Shown here one piece after another: positions 1 to 9,296 of a stretch of 58,801 nucleotides of DNA. Every line of letters starts with the position of its first letter. The stretch's first letter is position 1. The stretch spans positions 1 through 58,801 of the forward strand of contig USFO01000002.1 in the NCBI GenBank assembly GCA_900553955.1. Reading direction: 5' to 3'. A model generated the notes under the pieces. That model was not told the origin of the DNA and did no database searches. It was given only the letters and a program-made list of their open reading frames with translations. The DNA is from an uncultured Oscillospiraceae bacterium. Its GTDB lineage: Bacteria; Bacillota; Clostridia; Oscillospirales; Ruminococcaceae. The position numbers and the translations under genes were made by a program.

Positions 1-81
1 TCCGCCGTAAATCGCACAGATTTAATTTTGCTGTCAAAGTTTGGTGTAAACGCTATCACTGGTCGCGGATACAACCCCTCA

Positions 82-134
82 GTCACGGCGCTTTATCTTT
101 TATCGCCGTGACAGCTCCCCTTACACAGGGGAGC
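82..134. repeat. two adjacent hairpins at the window start
   Basis: Two perfect inverted repeats lie side by side. The first has 9-base arms GTCACGGCG (82-90) and CGCCGTGAC (104-112). The second has 8-base arms GCTCCCCT (114-121) and AGGGGAGC (127-134). They are downstream of the minus-strand operon ending at 198, so they could terminate it, but no clear T-tract follows. The GGGGAGC palindrome looks like the small palindromic repeats scattered through many gut Clostridia; that is recollection, not a search. Bases 1-81 hold no gene that can be supported. Confidence 0.5.
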
Positions 135-185
135 CGAGATTCGCGCTCAGTTCGCCTCGGAGAGCACAGGGGAGCCGAGATTCGC
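124..185. repeat. direct repeat of 21 bases, two copies
   Basis: The same 21 bases, containing AGGGGAGCCGAGATTCGC, occur at 124-144 and 165-185, 41 bases apart and identical. The first copy overlaps the 3' arm of the hairpin at 114-134. This is a partly duplicated intergenic palindrome unit with no coding function that can be seen. Confidence 0.75.
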
Positions 186-197
186 ATTCCGCATTAC

Positions 198-1199
198 TCA
201 GTATTCTAAATTGACGCAGAAATCCCCGCCGGAAAGGGTGCTGTCCTCTTTCACACGGATTTCGTACCCCAGCGAATACCAATATTCGATATTGCTGCGC
301 TTCTGTCCGATGCATTTTGAAATATCGCTTTTCGCCACGGAAAGTATGTATCTGCCCTTCGGCAGGCGGGTGAGCATCGGCGCGATTTTTTTGCGAAAGC
401 GCAGGCTTTCCGCAATTTCTCTGAGCGCGGGGTGATAGGGACCCGCCACAAGGCTTTCCTCAAGGGACTGCTCCGCATGAAGCCCCATACGGATGACCTT
501 TACACCATAGAGGTCAAAAATGTCCAGCAGCTCCGCGCAAAGCTCCGCCGCCTCGTCCACGGTCTGCGGTGTGTATTCGCCGCGCTCGTACCATTTTGCC
601 ATAAGGGTGTTTTTGAGCACGAGAGCGGGATAAATTCTCATGGTTTCCGGCTTCAGCGCGGCGAACCGAGCCGCCGTCATAATGTCCTTGTCACGGCTGC
701 TGCCGGGCATACCCGTCATCATTTGAAGCCCCAGAGAAAAACCCGCGGCTTTAATCAGCTCACAGGCGCGTTTGGTGTCCTCGAAGCTGTGTCCGCGCAG
801 GTTTTTCGCCAAAACCTCGTCGTCGCTGCTTTGAGCGCCAAGCTCCACCGAGGTTACGCCGTACTCCTTGAGCACGGAAATAATGTGCTCGTCAATAGCG
901 TCCGGACGGGTGCTCAGGCGTATTCCGGAAAAAGCTCCACGCCGAACCCACTTCGCCGCAGGCTCAAGCAGGCTTCGCATAAGCTCCTCCGGAATCATGG
1001 TGAAGCTTCCGCCGAAAAATGCGATTTCGGTTTTGTCGCCGAACCCCCGAAGCTGCCTTGCGGCTCTCTTTAGGGTTTCGTCAACCTCCGCCGGGGTGGG
1101 AACGCCGGCCTCGCCGGTTATGGAATTTTGGTCGCAGAACGAGCATCTGTGGGGGCAGCCCACCATGGGCACAAAAAAGGCAACGTTTGCGTGCTTCAT
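198..1199 (-). CDS. radical SAM protein, Elp3/MiaB-like
   Basis: A 333-residue protein with the radical SAM cluster motif CPHRCSFC (CxxxCxxC) near residue 15. The cysteines should bind a [4Fe-4S] cluster that cleaves S-adenosylmethionine. Later GGSF and the STRPD segment fit the Elp3-like radical SAM core. No acetyltransferase domain follows, so this is the short clostridial form and not full Elp3. The start ATG overlaps the rnc stop by 4 bases (1196-1199), so it is translated with rnc, a pairing common in Clostridia. The substrate is unknown; RNA modification is a guess from the fold and the neighbours. Confidence 0.85.
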   Translation of the reverse strand: MKHANVAFFVPMVGCPHRCSFCDQNSITGEAGVPTPAEVDETLKRAARQLRGFGDKTEIAFFGGSFTMIPEELMRSLLEPAAKWVRRGAFSGIRLSTRPDAIDEHIISVLKEYGVTSVELGAQSSDDEVLAKNLRGHSFEDTKRACELIKAAGFSLGLQMMTGMPGSSRDKDIMTAARFAALKPETMRIYPALVLKNTLMAKWYERGEYTPQTVDEAAELCAELLDIFDLYGVKVIRMGLHAEQSLEESLVAGPYHPALREIAESLRFRKKIAPMLTRLPKGRYILSVAKSDISKCIGQKRSNIEYWYSLGYEIRVKEDSTLSGGDFCVNLEY

Positions 1200-1897
1200 T
1201 CGCCCATCAGCTCCAACGCTTCCTTTGCGGCAAGCTGCTCTGCGGATTTTTTGCTTTTGCCCACGCCGTGACCGATTATATTGCTGTTGAGCATGACGTT
1301 CACCTCAAAGCGTTTATCGTGGTCGGGGCCGGATTCGCCCACCAGATTGTAGCTGAGGCGTTCCTCCGGATTTTTCTGAATAATCTCCTGAAGCAGGGTC
1401 TTGTAGTCCTTGAAGGGAACGTTTTCCACATGAGAGAGAGAACGCTTCACAAAGCCGAGCACGAATTTCGTGGCAGGCTCTATGCCGCCGTCAAGATAAA
1501 TGGCGGCGAGCACCGCTTCAAAGGCGTCCGCCAAAATGGAGGGTCTTTCTCTGCCGCCCATAAGCTCCTCGCCGTGACCGAGGCGGAGAAATTCGCCCAT
1601 GTGAAGCTCCGTGGAAAATTCGCAGAGGGATTTTTCACAGACCAGCGAAGCGCGCAGCTTTGTAAGCTCGCCCTCCGGCAGCTCCGTGTAGTTTTCGAAA
1701 ATATAGTCGGAAACTATAATGCTCAAAACCGCGTCGCCGAGGAATTCCTGGCGTTCGTTGTATTCGATATGCCCCCTCGCTTCGTTGGCATAGGAGGAGT
1801 GGGTCACGCCCACCTCGAGAAAATGAATATTCTTAAAGTTATAGCCGAGATTTTCTTCGAGCTTGCTCAGATTTTCAAAACCGTTTACACAGGGCAA
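1196..1897 (-). CDS. rnc: ribonuclease III
   Basis: A 233-residue double-strand-specific endoribonuclease that processes rRNA precursors and structured mRNAs in the cytoplasm. The catalytic signature NERQEFLGDAVL is present near residue 47, and a second acidic site follows in ADAFEAVLAAIYLDGG. A C-terminal dsRNA-binding domain (about residues 160-232) includes GVGKSKKSAEQLAAKEAL. The start is TTG, chosen because GGAGGG sits 7 bases upstream inside the end of plsX and there is no ATG at the family's N-terminus. The plsX-rnc order is the usual Firmicutes one, but acpP, which often lies between them, is absent here. Confidence 0.96.
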   Translation of the reverse strand: MPCVNGFENLSKLEENLGYNFKNIHFLEVGVTHSSYANEARGHIEYNERQEFLGDAVLSIIVSDYIFENYTELPEGELTKLRASLVCEKSLCEFSTELHMGEFLRLGHGEELMGGRERPSILADAFEAVLAAIYLDGGIEPATKFVLGFVKRSLSHVENVPFKDYKTLLQEIIQKNPEERLSYNLVGESGPDHDKRFEVNVMLNSNIIGHGVGKSKKSAEQLAAKEALELMGE

Positions 1898-1900
1898 AGC

Positions 1901-2893
1901 TTATCCCTCCTTTTGTGCGGCAACCGCTGCGGAGATATGTCCCACAACGTCCTGTTCGTAAAATGCTTTCGCTTGGCGAACGGCGTTCATAAACGCCTTG
2001 GGGTCGCTGCTTCCGTGAGCCTTGATTACGGGCTTCGCTATGCCAAGGAGAGGCGCGCCGCCCCTTTCGGTATAGTCCATGCTCTTTTTGAAGTCCGTCA
2101 GCGCGCCCTTCATTGTCAGCGCGCCGAGCTTGGTAAGAAGGCTGCTCATCATAACGCCCTTGAGCTTTTTGCCGAAGGCGCTTACAAGTCCCTCGGTGAG
2201 CTTGAGCACGATATTTCCCGTCCAGCCGTCCGCAACAGCAACGTCGCAAACGCCATTCGGCAAATCCCGGGGCTCCACGTTTCCGATGAAGTTGAGGTCG
2301 GATTCCTTCAGAAGCTTATAGGCTTCCTTTTGAAGCTCGCCGCCCTTGCTTTCCTCCGCGCCGATGTTTATAAGTCCCACCTCGGGGTTTTTGACGCCCT
2401 CAAGCTTGTTCATATATATGCTTCCCATGGAAGCGAACTGGCAGAGCATTTCCGGGCGGCACTCCACGTTTGCGCCGAGATCAAGGAGCATATAGCTTCT
2501 GTCAAGGCCGGGAATTACGGAGGCAAGCGCCGCGCGTTTTATTCCCTTTATGCGCTTTACAATAAGGGTTGCGCCCACGACTATGGCTCCGGTGCTGCCC
2601 GCGCTTACAAAAGCATCGCCGCGGCCGTCCGCCAAGGCCTTAAGCCCCACCGCAAGGGAGCTTTGTTTATATTCTTTCAGAATTTCCGTCGGCTCGGCGC
2701 AAACGGGCATAACCATGGGTGCGTCGATGAACTCAAAGCCGGAAATATTGTTTTCCTCGCAGATTTTCCGCATTTCCGCTTCATTTCCCACCGCAACGAT
2801 TTCGGTTCCCGGCTCCTTTGCCGCCATAGCGGCGCCGAGAATTGGTGCTTTCGGGGCGTTGTCGCCGCCGTACATATCAATTATAACTTTCAT
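1901..2893 (-). CDS. plsX: phosphate acyltransferase PlsX
   Basis: A 330-residue enzyme that makes acyl-phosphate from acyl-ACP, the first committed step of phosphatidic acid synthesis with PlsY/PlsC, acting at the membrane face. The N-terminus MKVIIDMYGGDNAP matches the family (usually MDAMGGDNAP), as do VSAGSTGA and the length. Its ATG overlaps the trmFO stop (2890-2893), and rnc follows after 3 bases, so all are probably one transcript. No FapR site or fab gene is visible nearby. Confidence 0.95.
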   Translation of the reverse strand: MKVIIDMYGGDNAPKAPILGAAMAAKEPGTEIVAVGNEAEMRKICEENNISGFEFIDAPMVMPVCAEPTEILKEYKQSSLAVGLKALADGRGDAFVSAGSTGAIVVGATLIVKRIKGIKRAALASVIPGLDRSYMLLDLGANVECRPEMLCQFASMGSIYMNKLEGVKNPEVGLINIGAEESKGGELQKEAYKLLKESDLNFIGNVEPRDLPNGVCDVAVADGWTGNIVLKLTEGLVSAFGKKLKGVMMSSLLTKLGALTMKGALTDFKKSMDYTERGGAPLLGIAKPVIKAHGSSDPKAFMNAVRQAKAFYEQDVVGHISAAVAAQKEG

Positions 2894-4188
2894 AAAACCG
2901 CCTCCAAACCGGCAATGGCTCTTTCGGCAAGCGCGGCATAGCGCTCGTCCTTGTGGCGTATCTTCTTTTCAAGCGGAGGCAAAATTCCCATATTTGCGCC
3001 CATGGGCTGGAAATTGTCTACGCTTTCGTCCGTGATGTAGTTTACAAGCGCGCCGAGCATGGTTTCCGGCGGAAGCACCAAAGGCTCCTCGCCGCTTGCA
3101 AAGCGCGCGGCGTTTATTCCCGCCAAAATACCCGTGGCGGCGGATTCCGTGTAGCCCTCAACTCCGGTGAACTGTCCCGCAAAGAACAGCCGCGGCTCGC
3201 TTTTGAGGGAAAGCGACTTTGAGAGCAGACGGGGCGAATCCATAAAGGTGTCCCTGTGCATAACTCCGTACCGAACAAATTCCGCGTGCTCAAGTCCGGG
3301 AATCATGGAGAAAACCCGCTTCTGCTCGCCGAATTTCAAGTTGGTCTGGAACCCGACTATGTTATACATGGTTCCGGCGGCATTTTCCTTGCGAAGCTGA
3401 ATGTTCGCCCAAGGGCGGCGGCCTGTGTGGGGGTCGATAAGCCCCACCGGGCGCAGCGGTCCGTAGCGCAGGGTGTCGCGCCCGCGCCCCGCCATAACCT
3501 CAATGGGCATACAGCCCTCGTAAACCTTGGGGTCGGCGACATCGAAGTCGTGCAGGGGAGCGCGCTCCGCGGAAACAAGCGCGTCATAAAAGGCGTCGTA
3601 CTCGTCCCGCTCCATGGGGCAGTTTATATAGTCCGCCTCACCCCGGTCGTACCGTGCGCCCATAAAAATCCTGTCCATATTCACGGAATCCGTGGTGACA
3701 ATGGGCGCAACGGCGTCGAAGAACGAAAGAGTTCCGCCGAATTTCTGCCGCAGGCTTTCCGCAAGAGCGTCGGAGGTGAGGGGACCTGTTGCAACTATCA
3801 CAATTCCCTCGGAGGGAAGTTCTGTCACCTCTCCGGTGACGATTTCAATGTTCGGGTCGGACTTAATCTTCTCCGTAATATATTCGGAGAACAGCTCCCT
3901 GTCCACCGCAAGCGCGCCTCCGGCGGCAACGGAGGTTTTCTCCGCCGCATCCATGGTCACGGAGCCGAGGCGGCGCATTTCCTCCTTGAGCAGACCGGCG
4001 GCGGATTCAAGCCGCATGGCCTTGAGGGAATTTGAGCATACAAGCTCGGCAAAGCCGTCGCTTTTTTGGGCGGGAGTGTGTTTTTCGGGCTTCATTTCGC
4101 AAAGCCGAACGGAAAATCCCAAAGATGAGAGCTTGTGTGCGGCTTCGCATCCGGCAAGCCCCGCGCCGATAACGGTAATTTTATTCAT
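2890..4188 (-). CDS. trmFO: tRNA m5U54 methyltransferase TrmFO
   Basis: A 432-residue folate- and FAD-dependent enzyme that methylates U54 in the T-loop of tRNA. The N-terminal FAD fold GAGLAGCEAA is followed by LCEMKP and the family segment ELVCSNSLKAM. An internal methionine was chosen as start: the open frame runs further upstream into topA, but the FAD motif must lie at the N-terminus. This ATG (4186-4188) overlaps the topA stop by one base (TAATG). Topoisomerase I followed by TrmFO is a common Firmicutes arrangement. Confidence 0.95.
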   Translation of the reverse strand: MNKITVIGAGLAGCEAAHKLSSLGFSVRLCEMKPEKHTPAQKSDGFAELVCSNSLKAMRLESAAGLLKEEMRRLGSVTMDAAEKTSVAAGGALAVDRELFSEYITEKIKSDPNIEIVTGEVTELPSEGIVIVATGPLTSDALAESLRQKFGGTLSFFDAVAPIVTTDSVNMDRIFMGARYDRGEADYINCPMERDEYDAFYDALVSAERAPLHDFDVADPKVYEGCMPIEVMAGRGRDTLRYGPLRPVGLIDPHTGRRPWANIQLRKENAAGTMYNIVGFQTNLKFGEQKRVFSMIPGLEHAEFVRYGVMHRDTFMDSPRLLSKSLSLKSEPRLFFAGQFTGVEGYTESAATGILAGINAARFASGEEPLVLPPETMLGALVNYITDESVDNFQPMGANMGILPPLEKKIRHKDERYAALAERAIAGLEAVL

Positions 4189-6314
4189 TATTTCTTCTCC
4201 ACAGGCCTTTCGTAGGTGCAGTCCGGATTTGAGCAATAGATTTTCGCTCCGCGGCCCTTCTTCTGCAAAAGGCTCTTTCCGCAGGTGGGACATTTTTCCG
4301 CAATAGGCGCGTCCCAGGTCATAAAGCGGCAGGTGGGGTTGTGCTCGCAGCCGTAATAGGACTTTCCGGTTTTGGACTTCTTCGCAAGAACCTTTCCTCC
4401 GCAGAGAGGACATTCGCCGGGGGTTTCCACCACAATGCGCTTGGTGTTTTTGCAGTCCGGGTAGCCGGGGCAGGCAAGGAACTTGCCGTAACGACCGTTC
4501 TTAATCACCATTTTGCGGCCGCATTTTTCGCAGACCACGTCGGTTTCTTCCTCGGGAACCTTGATTTTCTCGTTGCCCTGATTTTGCTGAGCGATTTCAA
4601 GCTCCTTTGAAAATTCGGTGTAGAACTTCTTCATCATGCTCACCCAATCGGCTTTTCCCGCCTCGACCTTGTCGAGATCCTTTTCCATCTTTGCGGTAAA
4701 GCCCACGTCGATGATATTCGGGAAATGCTCGCGGATAAGATCCGTTATTACCATGCCGAGGCTTGTGGGCTTCAGCGCCTTTCCCTCGCGTTCCACATAG
4801 TTGTGAGAAATAATGGTGGTGATAATGGGGGAATAGGTGCTGGGGCGGCCTATGCCGTTTTCCTCAAGCGCTTTGATAAGAGAAGCCTCGGTGAAGCGGC
4901 TCGGCGGTGCGGTGAAGTGCTGATTGGGCTTTAGTTCCCGAACCTTGAGCACATCGCCCTCGGCGGCGTGCTTCGGTATAGAGGATTTTTCTTCGTCGCC
5001 GTAGGGATAGAGCACGGTGAAGCCGTCGAACTGCACGGTGAAGCCGGAGGCCTTGAAGCCGTAAGCTCCGGCGGCAATATCTATGGAAACGGTGTCGTAA
5101 AGGGCGGGAGCCATCTGGCTTGCGATAAATCTGTCCCACACAAGCTTATACAGCTTGTACTGGTCGGAGGAAAGACATTCCTTCAGCCTTGCGGGAGCAA
5201 GCCCCGGCATGGTGGGACGAATTGCCTCGTGAGCGTCCTGAACGTTGCCCTTGGACTTATAAACCTTTGCGGAGGAGGGGAGATACTCTTTTCCGTAGAC
5301 CTGCTCGATGTATTCCGCGGCGGCGGCTCTTGCCTCGGCGGAAATACGCAGGGAGTCGGTTCTCATATAGGTGATAAGACCCACGGCGCCCATTCCGGGA
5401 ACGTCAACGCCCTCGTATAATTCCTGCGCTATGCGCATGGTGCGGCGGGACTGAAAGCCGAGCTTGATGGAAGCCTCCTGCTGAAGGGTGGAGGTGATGA
5501 AGGGCGGAGCGGGCTGCTTTTTGCGTATGCTCTTTTTAACTCCGGAAACGGTAAAGGGAACGCTTTTCAGCTCCGCAAGAACGACGTTTGCCTCCTCCTC
5601 GTTGTGAATATCGAATTTTTCGTCGTTTTTGGTTTGAAGCTTTGCCGCAAAGGCGGAGGTTTCGCCCTTTTCGCAGAGCTTTGCGTCGATACTCCAGTAT
5701 TCCTCGGGAACGAAGCTCTGAATTTCCCGTTCCCTGTCCACAATAAGGCTTACCGCCACGGACTGAACGCGCCCTGCGGAAAGGGAGCTTCCCCCGCGGA
5801 TGTTCTTCCAAAGGAACGGGCTTAATTTGTAGCCCACAATTCGGTCGAGCACGCGCCGTCCCTGCTGAGCGTTGACCAAATCGAGATCTATGCTCCGGGG
5901 GGAGGCCATGCCCTGTTCCACGCCGTAGCGGGTGATTTCGTTAAAGGTGACTCTGTTGAGCGCGTCCATAGGCAGACCCAGCAGCTTCGCCAAATGCCAC
6001 GAAATCGCTTCGCCTTCGCGGTCGGGGTCCGTTGCGAGATATACGTTTTTGGCGGAGGCGGCTTCTTTTTTAAGGCCGCGCACCAAATTTTCCTTGCCGG
6101 AGATGAGAATATACTGGGGAGTGAAGCCGTGGGCGGTGTCTATTCCGAGAGTGGTCTTCGGAAGATCCCGCACATGACCCATGGATGCCTCCACCTCATA
6201 ATCCGGTCCGAGATATTTTTCAATGGTTTTTGCCTTGGCAGGGGACTCCACAATAACAAGGTTCTTTGTGCCTGATTTTGCGGAGCTTTTTTTGCTTTTG
6301 GTTTCCTGTGCCAT
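4188..6314 (-). CDS. topA: DNA topoisomerase I
   Basis: A 708-residue type IA topoisomerase that relaxes negative supercoils. It has a Toprim domain at the N-terminus (NLVIVESPAKAKTIEKYLG, and DPDREGEAISWHL with the acidic metal-binding residues), the active-site tyrosine in GLITYMRTDSLR, and three C-terminal zinc fingers (CEKCGRKM, CPLCGGKV and CPTCGKSL with their partner cysteines). The start is the ATG at 6314 with AGGGGG just upstream; the longer open frame reads into an intergenic region. A lysine/serine-rich leader precedes the Toprim domain. It lies between dprA and trmFO, the standard order. Confidence 0.97.
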   Translation of the reverse strand: MAQETKSKKSSAKSGTKNLVIVESPAKAKTIEKYLGPDYEVEASMGHVRDLPKTTLGIDTAHGFTPQYILISGKENLVRGLKKEAASAKNVYLATDPDREGEAISWHLAKLLGLPMDALNRVTFNEITRYGVEQGMASPRSIDLDLVNAQQGRRVLDRIVGYKLSPFLWKNIRGGSSLSAGRVQSVAVSLIVDREREIQSFVPEEYWSIDAKLCEKGETSAFAAKLQTKNDEKFDIHNEEEANVVLAELKSVPFTVSGVKKSIRKKQPAPPFITSTLQQEASIKLGFQSRRTMRIAQELYEGVDVPGMGAVGLITYMRTDSLRISAEARAAAAEYIEQVYGKEYLPSSAKVYKSKGNVQDAHEAIRPTMPGLAPARLKECLSSDQYKLYKLVWDRFIASQMAPALYDTVSIDIAAGAYGFKASGFTVQFDGFTVLYPYGDEEKSSIPKHAAEGDVLKVRELKPNQHFTAPPSRFTEASLIKALEENGIGRPSTYSPIITTIISHNYVEREGKALKPTSLGMVITDLIREHFPNIIDVGFTAKMEKDLDKVEAGKADWVSMMKKFYTEFSKELEIAQQNQGNEKIKVPEEETDVVCEKCGRKMVIKNGRYGKFLACPGYPDCKNTKRIVVETPGECPLCGGKVLAKKSKTGKSYYGCEHNPTCRFMTWDAPIAEKCPTCGKSLLQKKGRGAKIYCSNPDCTYERPVEKK

Positions 6315-6515
6315 GATAAACCCCCTAAATTTATTTTGAATGAGAGAAAATATTAAGATAGAATGGGAATGTCCGCCCTGCGGACGGGAATTTACGGCTG
6401 TGACGCAGAATAATGCGGAATCGTGTGGAGATTGGAGAGCGGAGTGTGGAGCCCATGCACCGCGCCGTGCGCTGAATTGCCGCGGTTCGCTCGGATTCAA
6501 TTCTGTGTTACCGTA

Positions 6516-7690
6516 TTATTCCGCAACAAATCTCCTTCCCGCCGCAGGCGCTATAAGCCCGAAAATCTCAAGCTCCGTAAGCGCGGCGGAGGTCTGTCCG
6601 GAGGAAAGCTTCGCCATATCGGAAATTTCGTCTGCGGAAAGCGGCTCGAAGCCGATAACTCCGTAAACCGCCGCCGCCTCGGGAGAAATCCCCTCCGGCG
6701 CGGCTCGCTTTACCCGCAAATCGCTTTGCCGCGGGCTGTGCTCCGGAACGGAGCGCGCCGAGCTTTTCTGCTCGCGGCTCTGGGTGGGCAGCGCCTTTTT
6801 CGCGGCGTCAAATTCCGCCGGAAATTCACTTTCGTACTCCGAGAGTATGTCAGCCGCGCTTGCCACCGGGATTGCGCCGCTGCGCAAAAGCCGCAGCGTT
6901 CCCTGAGAGGTGGGACGCAGCACGTCCGCCGGAACGGCGAAAACCTTTCGCCCCTGCTCCGCCGCTATTCGCGCCGTAATGGAGGTTCCGCTGCGGGCGG
7001 CAGCCTCCACCACGCAAACGCCCATGCTCATGCCGGAAATAATGCGGTTTCTTATGGGAAAAAAGCTGGACTGCGGCTTTGCGTCCGGCGCGAACTCGCT
7101 TATGACCGCGCCGTTTGCAATAATCCGCTCTTTAAGCTCCTCGTTTTCCGCGGGAAATACATTGCAAATTCCGCAGCCCTGTACGGCGACGGTTTTCCCG
7201 CCGGCGTCAAGACAGGCTTCGTGGCAGGCGGAGTCAACCCCTTGAGCCATTCCGCTCACAACAACCGCTCCCGCCTTGCCGAGCCCTCCGCCGATTACGC
7301 CGGAAATGCGCCTGCCGTAATCGCTTATGCGGCGAGTTCCGATGGCGGCGATGGCGGGCGCTTTGTTAAGGCAGGAAAGGTCGCCCTTGGCGTAGAGCAC
7401 CGCCGGTGCGGTTTCAATCTCAAGCAGCCTTTGCGGATATTCCGGCGAGTTGCGGCAAAGCACCGCGGCGCCGTATTCCTCCGCCGTTTCCATGGCTTTT
7501 TCTGCGTCGGAAAGCTCGGTGTTACGAATGTACAGCGCATCCGCACGGGAAATTCTGCCGATTTGCGCTATGCCCGTCTCTCCCGCAAGGAAAATTCCTC
7601 CGGGTCGGGGAACTGCCGCAGAATTTCGTCAATCAGACGGCTTCCCGGCGGCAGGGCAAGCCCCAGCCATACCCAATGCAATAAACTCAT
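6516..7690 (-). pseudogene. dprA: DNA-processing protein DprA, frameshifted near 7590-7612
   Basis: DprA loads RecA on incoming single-stranded DNA during transformation. The Rossmann core is intact from 7493 down: SGMAQGVDSACHEACL, the FPIRNRIISG segment, and a C-terminal winged-helix region ending at 6516. The N-terminus reads in another frame: from ATG 7690 (AGGG 8 bases upstream) the frame encodes MSLLHWVWLGLALPPGSRL and on to FPDPEE, then hits TAG at 7568-7570. The matching continuation, FLAGETGIAQIGRISRADAL, is in the downstream frame. Adding one base near the A4 run at 7591-7594 restores about 391 residues, close to normal. This may be a real mutation or a sequencing or assembly error. 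A start at 7493 would lose the conserved N-terminal domain. Confidence 0.85.
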
Positions 7691-7710
7691 AACGTTTACC
7701 CTAAATTAAG

Positions 7711-8496
7711 TTATATTCCCGCCTGAACGGCAGCGGAATAAATCAGAATTGCCGCGGCGGAGGCCGCATTCAGACTTTCCGCACGCCCGGGCATGGGAAT
7801 CATAACGGTTTCGTCACATTCCGAAACGGTCTTTGCGGAAAGCCCGTTTCCCTCGTTGCCGATGACTATGCAGCTCTTTGGAGCAAAGCGAATATCGGGG
7901 AGCAGCTTTGCTTTTGTGCTCAAGGCGGCGGCGTAGCAGGAAACCGCATGCTCATGCAGTTTTTTAAGCCCCTCCTCCGTGCTCGAAAGCACCTCTGTGG
8001 GCAGTCTGAAAAGGCATCCCATGGCGGAACGCAGCACCTTCGGCGAATATATGTCGGCGCATGAGCACAGCAGAACGCCGCGCACGTTCATGGCCTCGCA
8101 GGTTCGCAGAATAGTGCCTATGTTGCCCGGATCCTGAAGCTCCGACAGCAGCACGAAAACGCCGTCACGGTCAAAATCCGGCGGATTTTCTCCGGCGCGG
8201 CATACCGCAAATACCCCTTGGGGAGATTTCGTTTCGCTGATTTTTTCCGCGACGCTTTCGCTGATATAATAGGCTTCTCCGGCGCCGGAAATAAGGGGCG
8301 CAGTGTACTCCGAATAGCGGCTCGCCGCCTCCTCGGTGACAAAAACCCGCAGCACCTCGGCGCTGCTTTTCACCGCCTCAAAGCAGGCTCTCGCTCCCTC
8401 CGCCACAAAAAGACCGGTCTGCTTCCGAACCTTTTTATCGCGAACAAGTGCGGCAGCCTCTTTTATAAGCGGGTTTTCGCGGCTTGTAATCAGCAT
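7711..8496 (-). CDS. TrmH/SpoU-family RNA 2'-O-methyltransferase
   Basis: A 261-residue SPOUT methyltransferase that probably methylates a ribose 2'-OH in rRNA or tRNA. About residues 1-100 form the substrate-binding domain (FVAEGARACFEA, a variant of the FVVEG motif). The catalytic knot domain carries the three SpoU motifs: LQDPGNIGTILRTCEA, IVIGNEGNGLS and IPMPGRAESLNAASAA. It is just downstream of infC-rpmI-rplT, where TsnR/RlmB-like genes often lie in Firmicutes. The exact target base cannot be told from the sequence. Confidence 0.92.
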   Translation of the reverse strand: MLITSRENPLIKEAAALVRDKKVRKQTGLFVAEGARACFEAVKSSAEVLRVFVTEEAASRYSEYTAPLISGAGEAYYISESVAEKISETKSPQGVFAVCRAGENPPDFDRDGVFVLLSELQDPGNIGTILRTCEAMNVRGVLLCSCADIYSPKVLRSAMGCLFRLPTEVLSSTEEGLKKLHEHAVSCYAAALSTKAKLLPDIRFAPKSCIVIGNEGNGLSAKTVSECDETVMIPMPGRAESLNAASAAAILIYSAAVQAGI

Positions 8497-8579
8497 GATT
8501 TTTCTCCGTAATTCTGTAAATTTTTCAATTTTTCAGGCGGCAAAACAGCCCCCGAAATTTAGCTTTATATAAAGCAATT

Positions 8580-8604
8580 CGCCCGAGCTAAAATAACCCG
8601 GGCG
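8580..8604 (-). terminator. possible terminator after rplT
   Basis: A hairpin with 6-base GC arms CGCCCG and CGGGCG lies between the rplT stop and the methyltransferase gene. The tract after it on the minus strand is not T-rich, so it may be a weak or partial terminator or a processing site. Confidence 0.35.
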
Positions 8605-8617
8605 TAATTTGTCGAAA

Positions 8618-8971
8618 TTAAAGAGCCTGCTTTGCCTGTTCGCAAAGAGCGGTAAAGCCTGCTGCGTCATGAATTGCCATCTCGGAGAGCATCTTTCTGT
8701 TGAGAGTTACACCGCATTTCTTAAGGCCGTTCATGAAAGTGGAATAGTTCATTCCGTTCATTTTGCAGCCTGCGGAGATACGAGTGATCCAGAGCTTTCT
8801 GAACTCTCTCTTTTTCTGTTTTCTGCCGATGAAAGCATAACGACCGGATTTCATAACCGCCTGTTTGGCAGTTCTAAACAGTCTGTGTCTTGCGCCATAG
8901 TAGCCTTTAGCAAGCTTCAGAACCTTTTTTCTTCTTTTATGGGACATGATCCCGCCTTTAACACGAGCCAT
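8618..8971 (-). CDS. rplT: ribosomal protein L20
   Basis: A 117-residue protein of the 50S subunit, needed early in assembly and in many bacteria also the repressor of its own operon. It has the expected basic N-terminal tail (MARVKGGIMSHKRRKKVLKLAKGYYGAR) split here as a description of residues 1-28, and the core LWITRISAGCKMNGMNYS. The length is normal. GGAGG is well placed. It is the last gene of infC-rpmI-rplT. Confidence 0.98.
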   Translation of the reverse strand: MARVKGGIMSHKRRKKVLKLAKGYYGARHRLFRTAKQAVMKSGRYAFIGRKQKKREFRKLWITRISAGCKMNGMNYSTFMNGLKKCGVTLNRKMLSEMAIHDAAGFTALCEQAKQAL

Positions 8972-9038
8972 TGTTATTTAACCTCCGTAATTTGTCTTTG
9001 TTTTTGTTAGGTTGAAAGAACCGAGTGCCGAAAGCCGA

Positions 9039-9245
9039 TTAGGCGTAGGGCATAATCTTTCTGAGCTTCTCCATGTTGGTGCAGTCTGCATAGGTTGCGT
9101 GACGGAGATTACGTTTACGTTTGGAATCCTTGCTCTGAGAGTTGAGCTTGTGGGATTTGAAAGCTTTATTGCGTTTTACCTTTCCGTCTTTGGTGAAGCG
9201 GAAACGTTTCTTTGCGCCGGAATGAGTTTTGAGCTTTGCGTTCAT
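9039..9245 (-). CDS. rpmI: ribosomal protein L35
   Basis: A 68-residue basic protein of the 50S subunit. The family pattern KLKTHSGAKKRFRFTKDGKV at the N-terminus and the HATYADC region are clear. GGAGGA sits 7-8 bases before the ATG. It lies between infC and rplT with short gaps, so one transcript is expected. Confidence 0.98.
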   Translation of the reverse strand: MNAKLKTHSGAKKRFRFTKDGKVKRNKAFKSHKLNSQSKDSKRKRNLRHATYADCTNMEKLRKIMPYA

Positions 9246-9296
9246 TTTAGTGTTCCTCCTGATAAATCATTGCAAAAAGCAAATATTAAACGAACT

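Noticed and set aside
1019..2941. 640-codon plus-strand frame
   Set aside because: Antisense of rnc and plsX; codon pattern is a mirror of those genes.
7568..7612. programmed -1 frameshift in dprA
   Set aside because: The needed shift is -1, but the zero-frame codons GAG GAA TTT do not form a proper X-XXY-YYZ slippery site and no downstream stem was seen; a mutation or read error is simpler.
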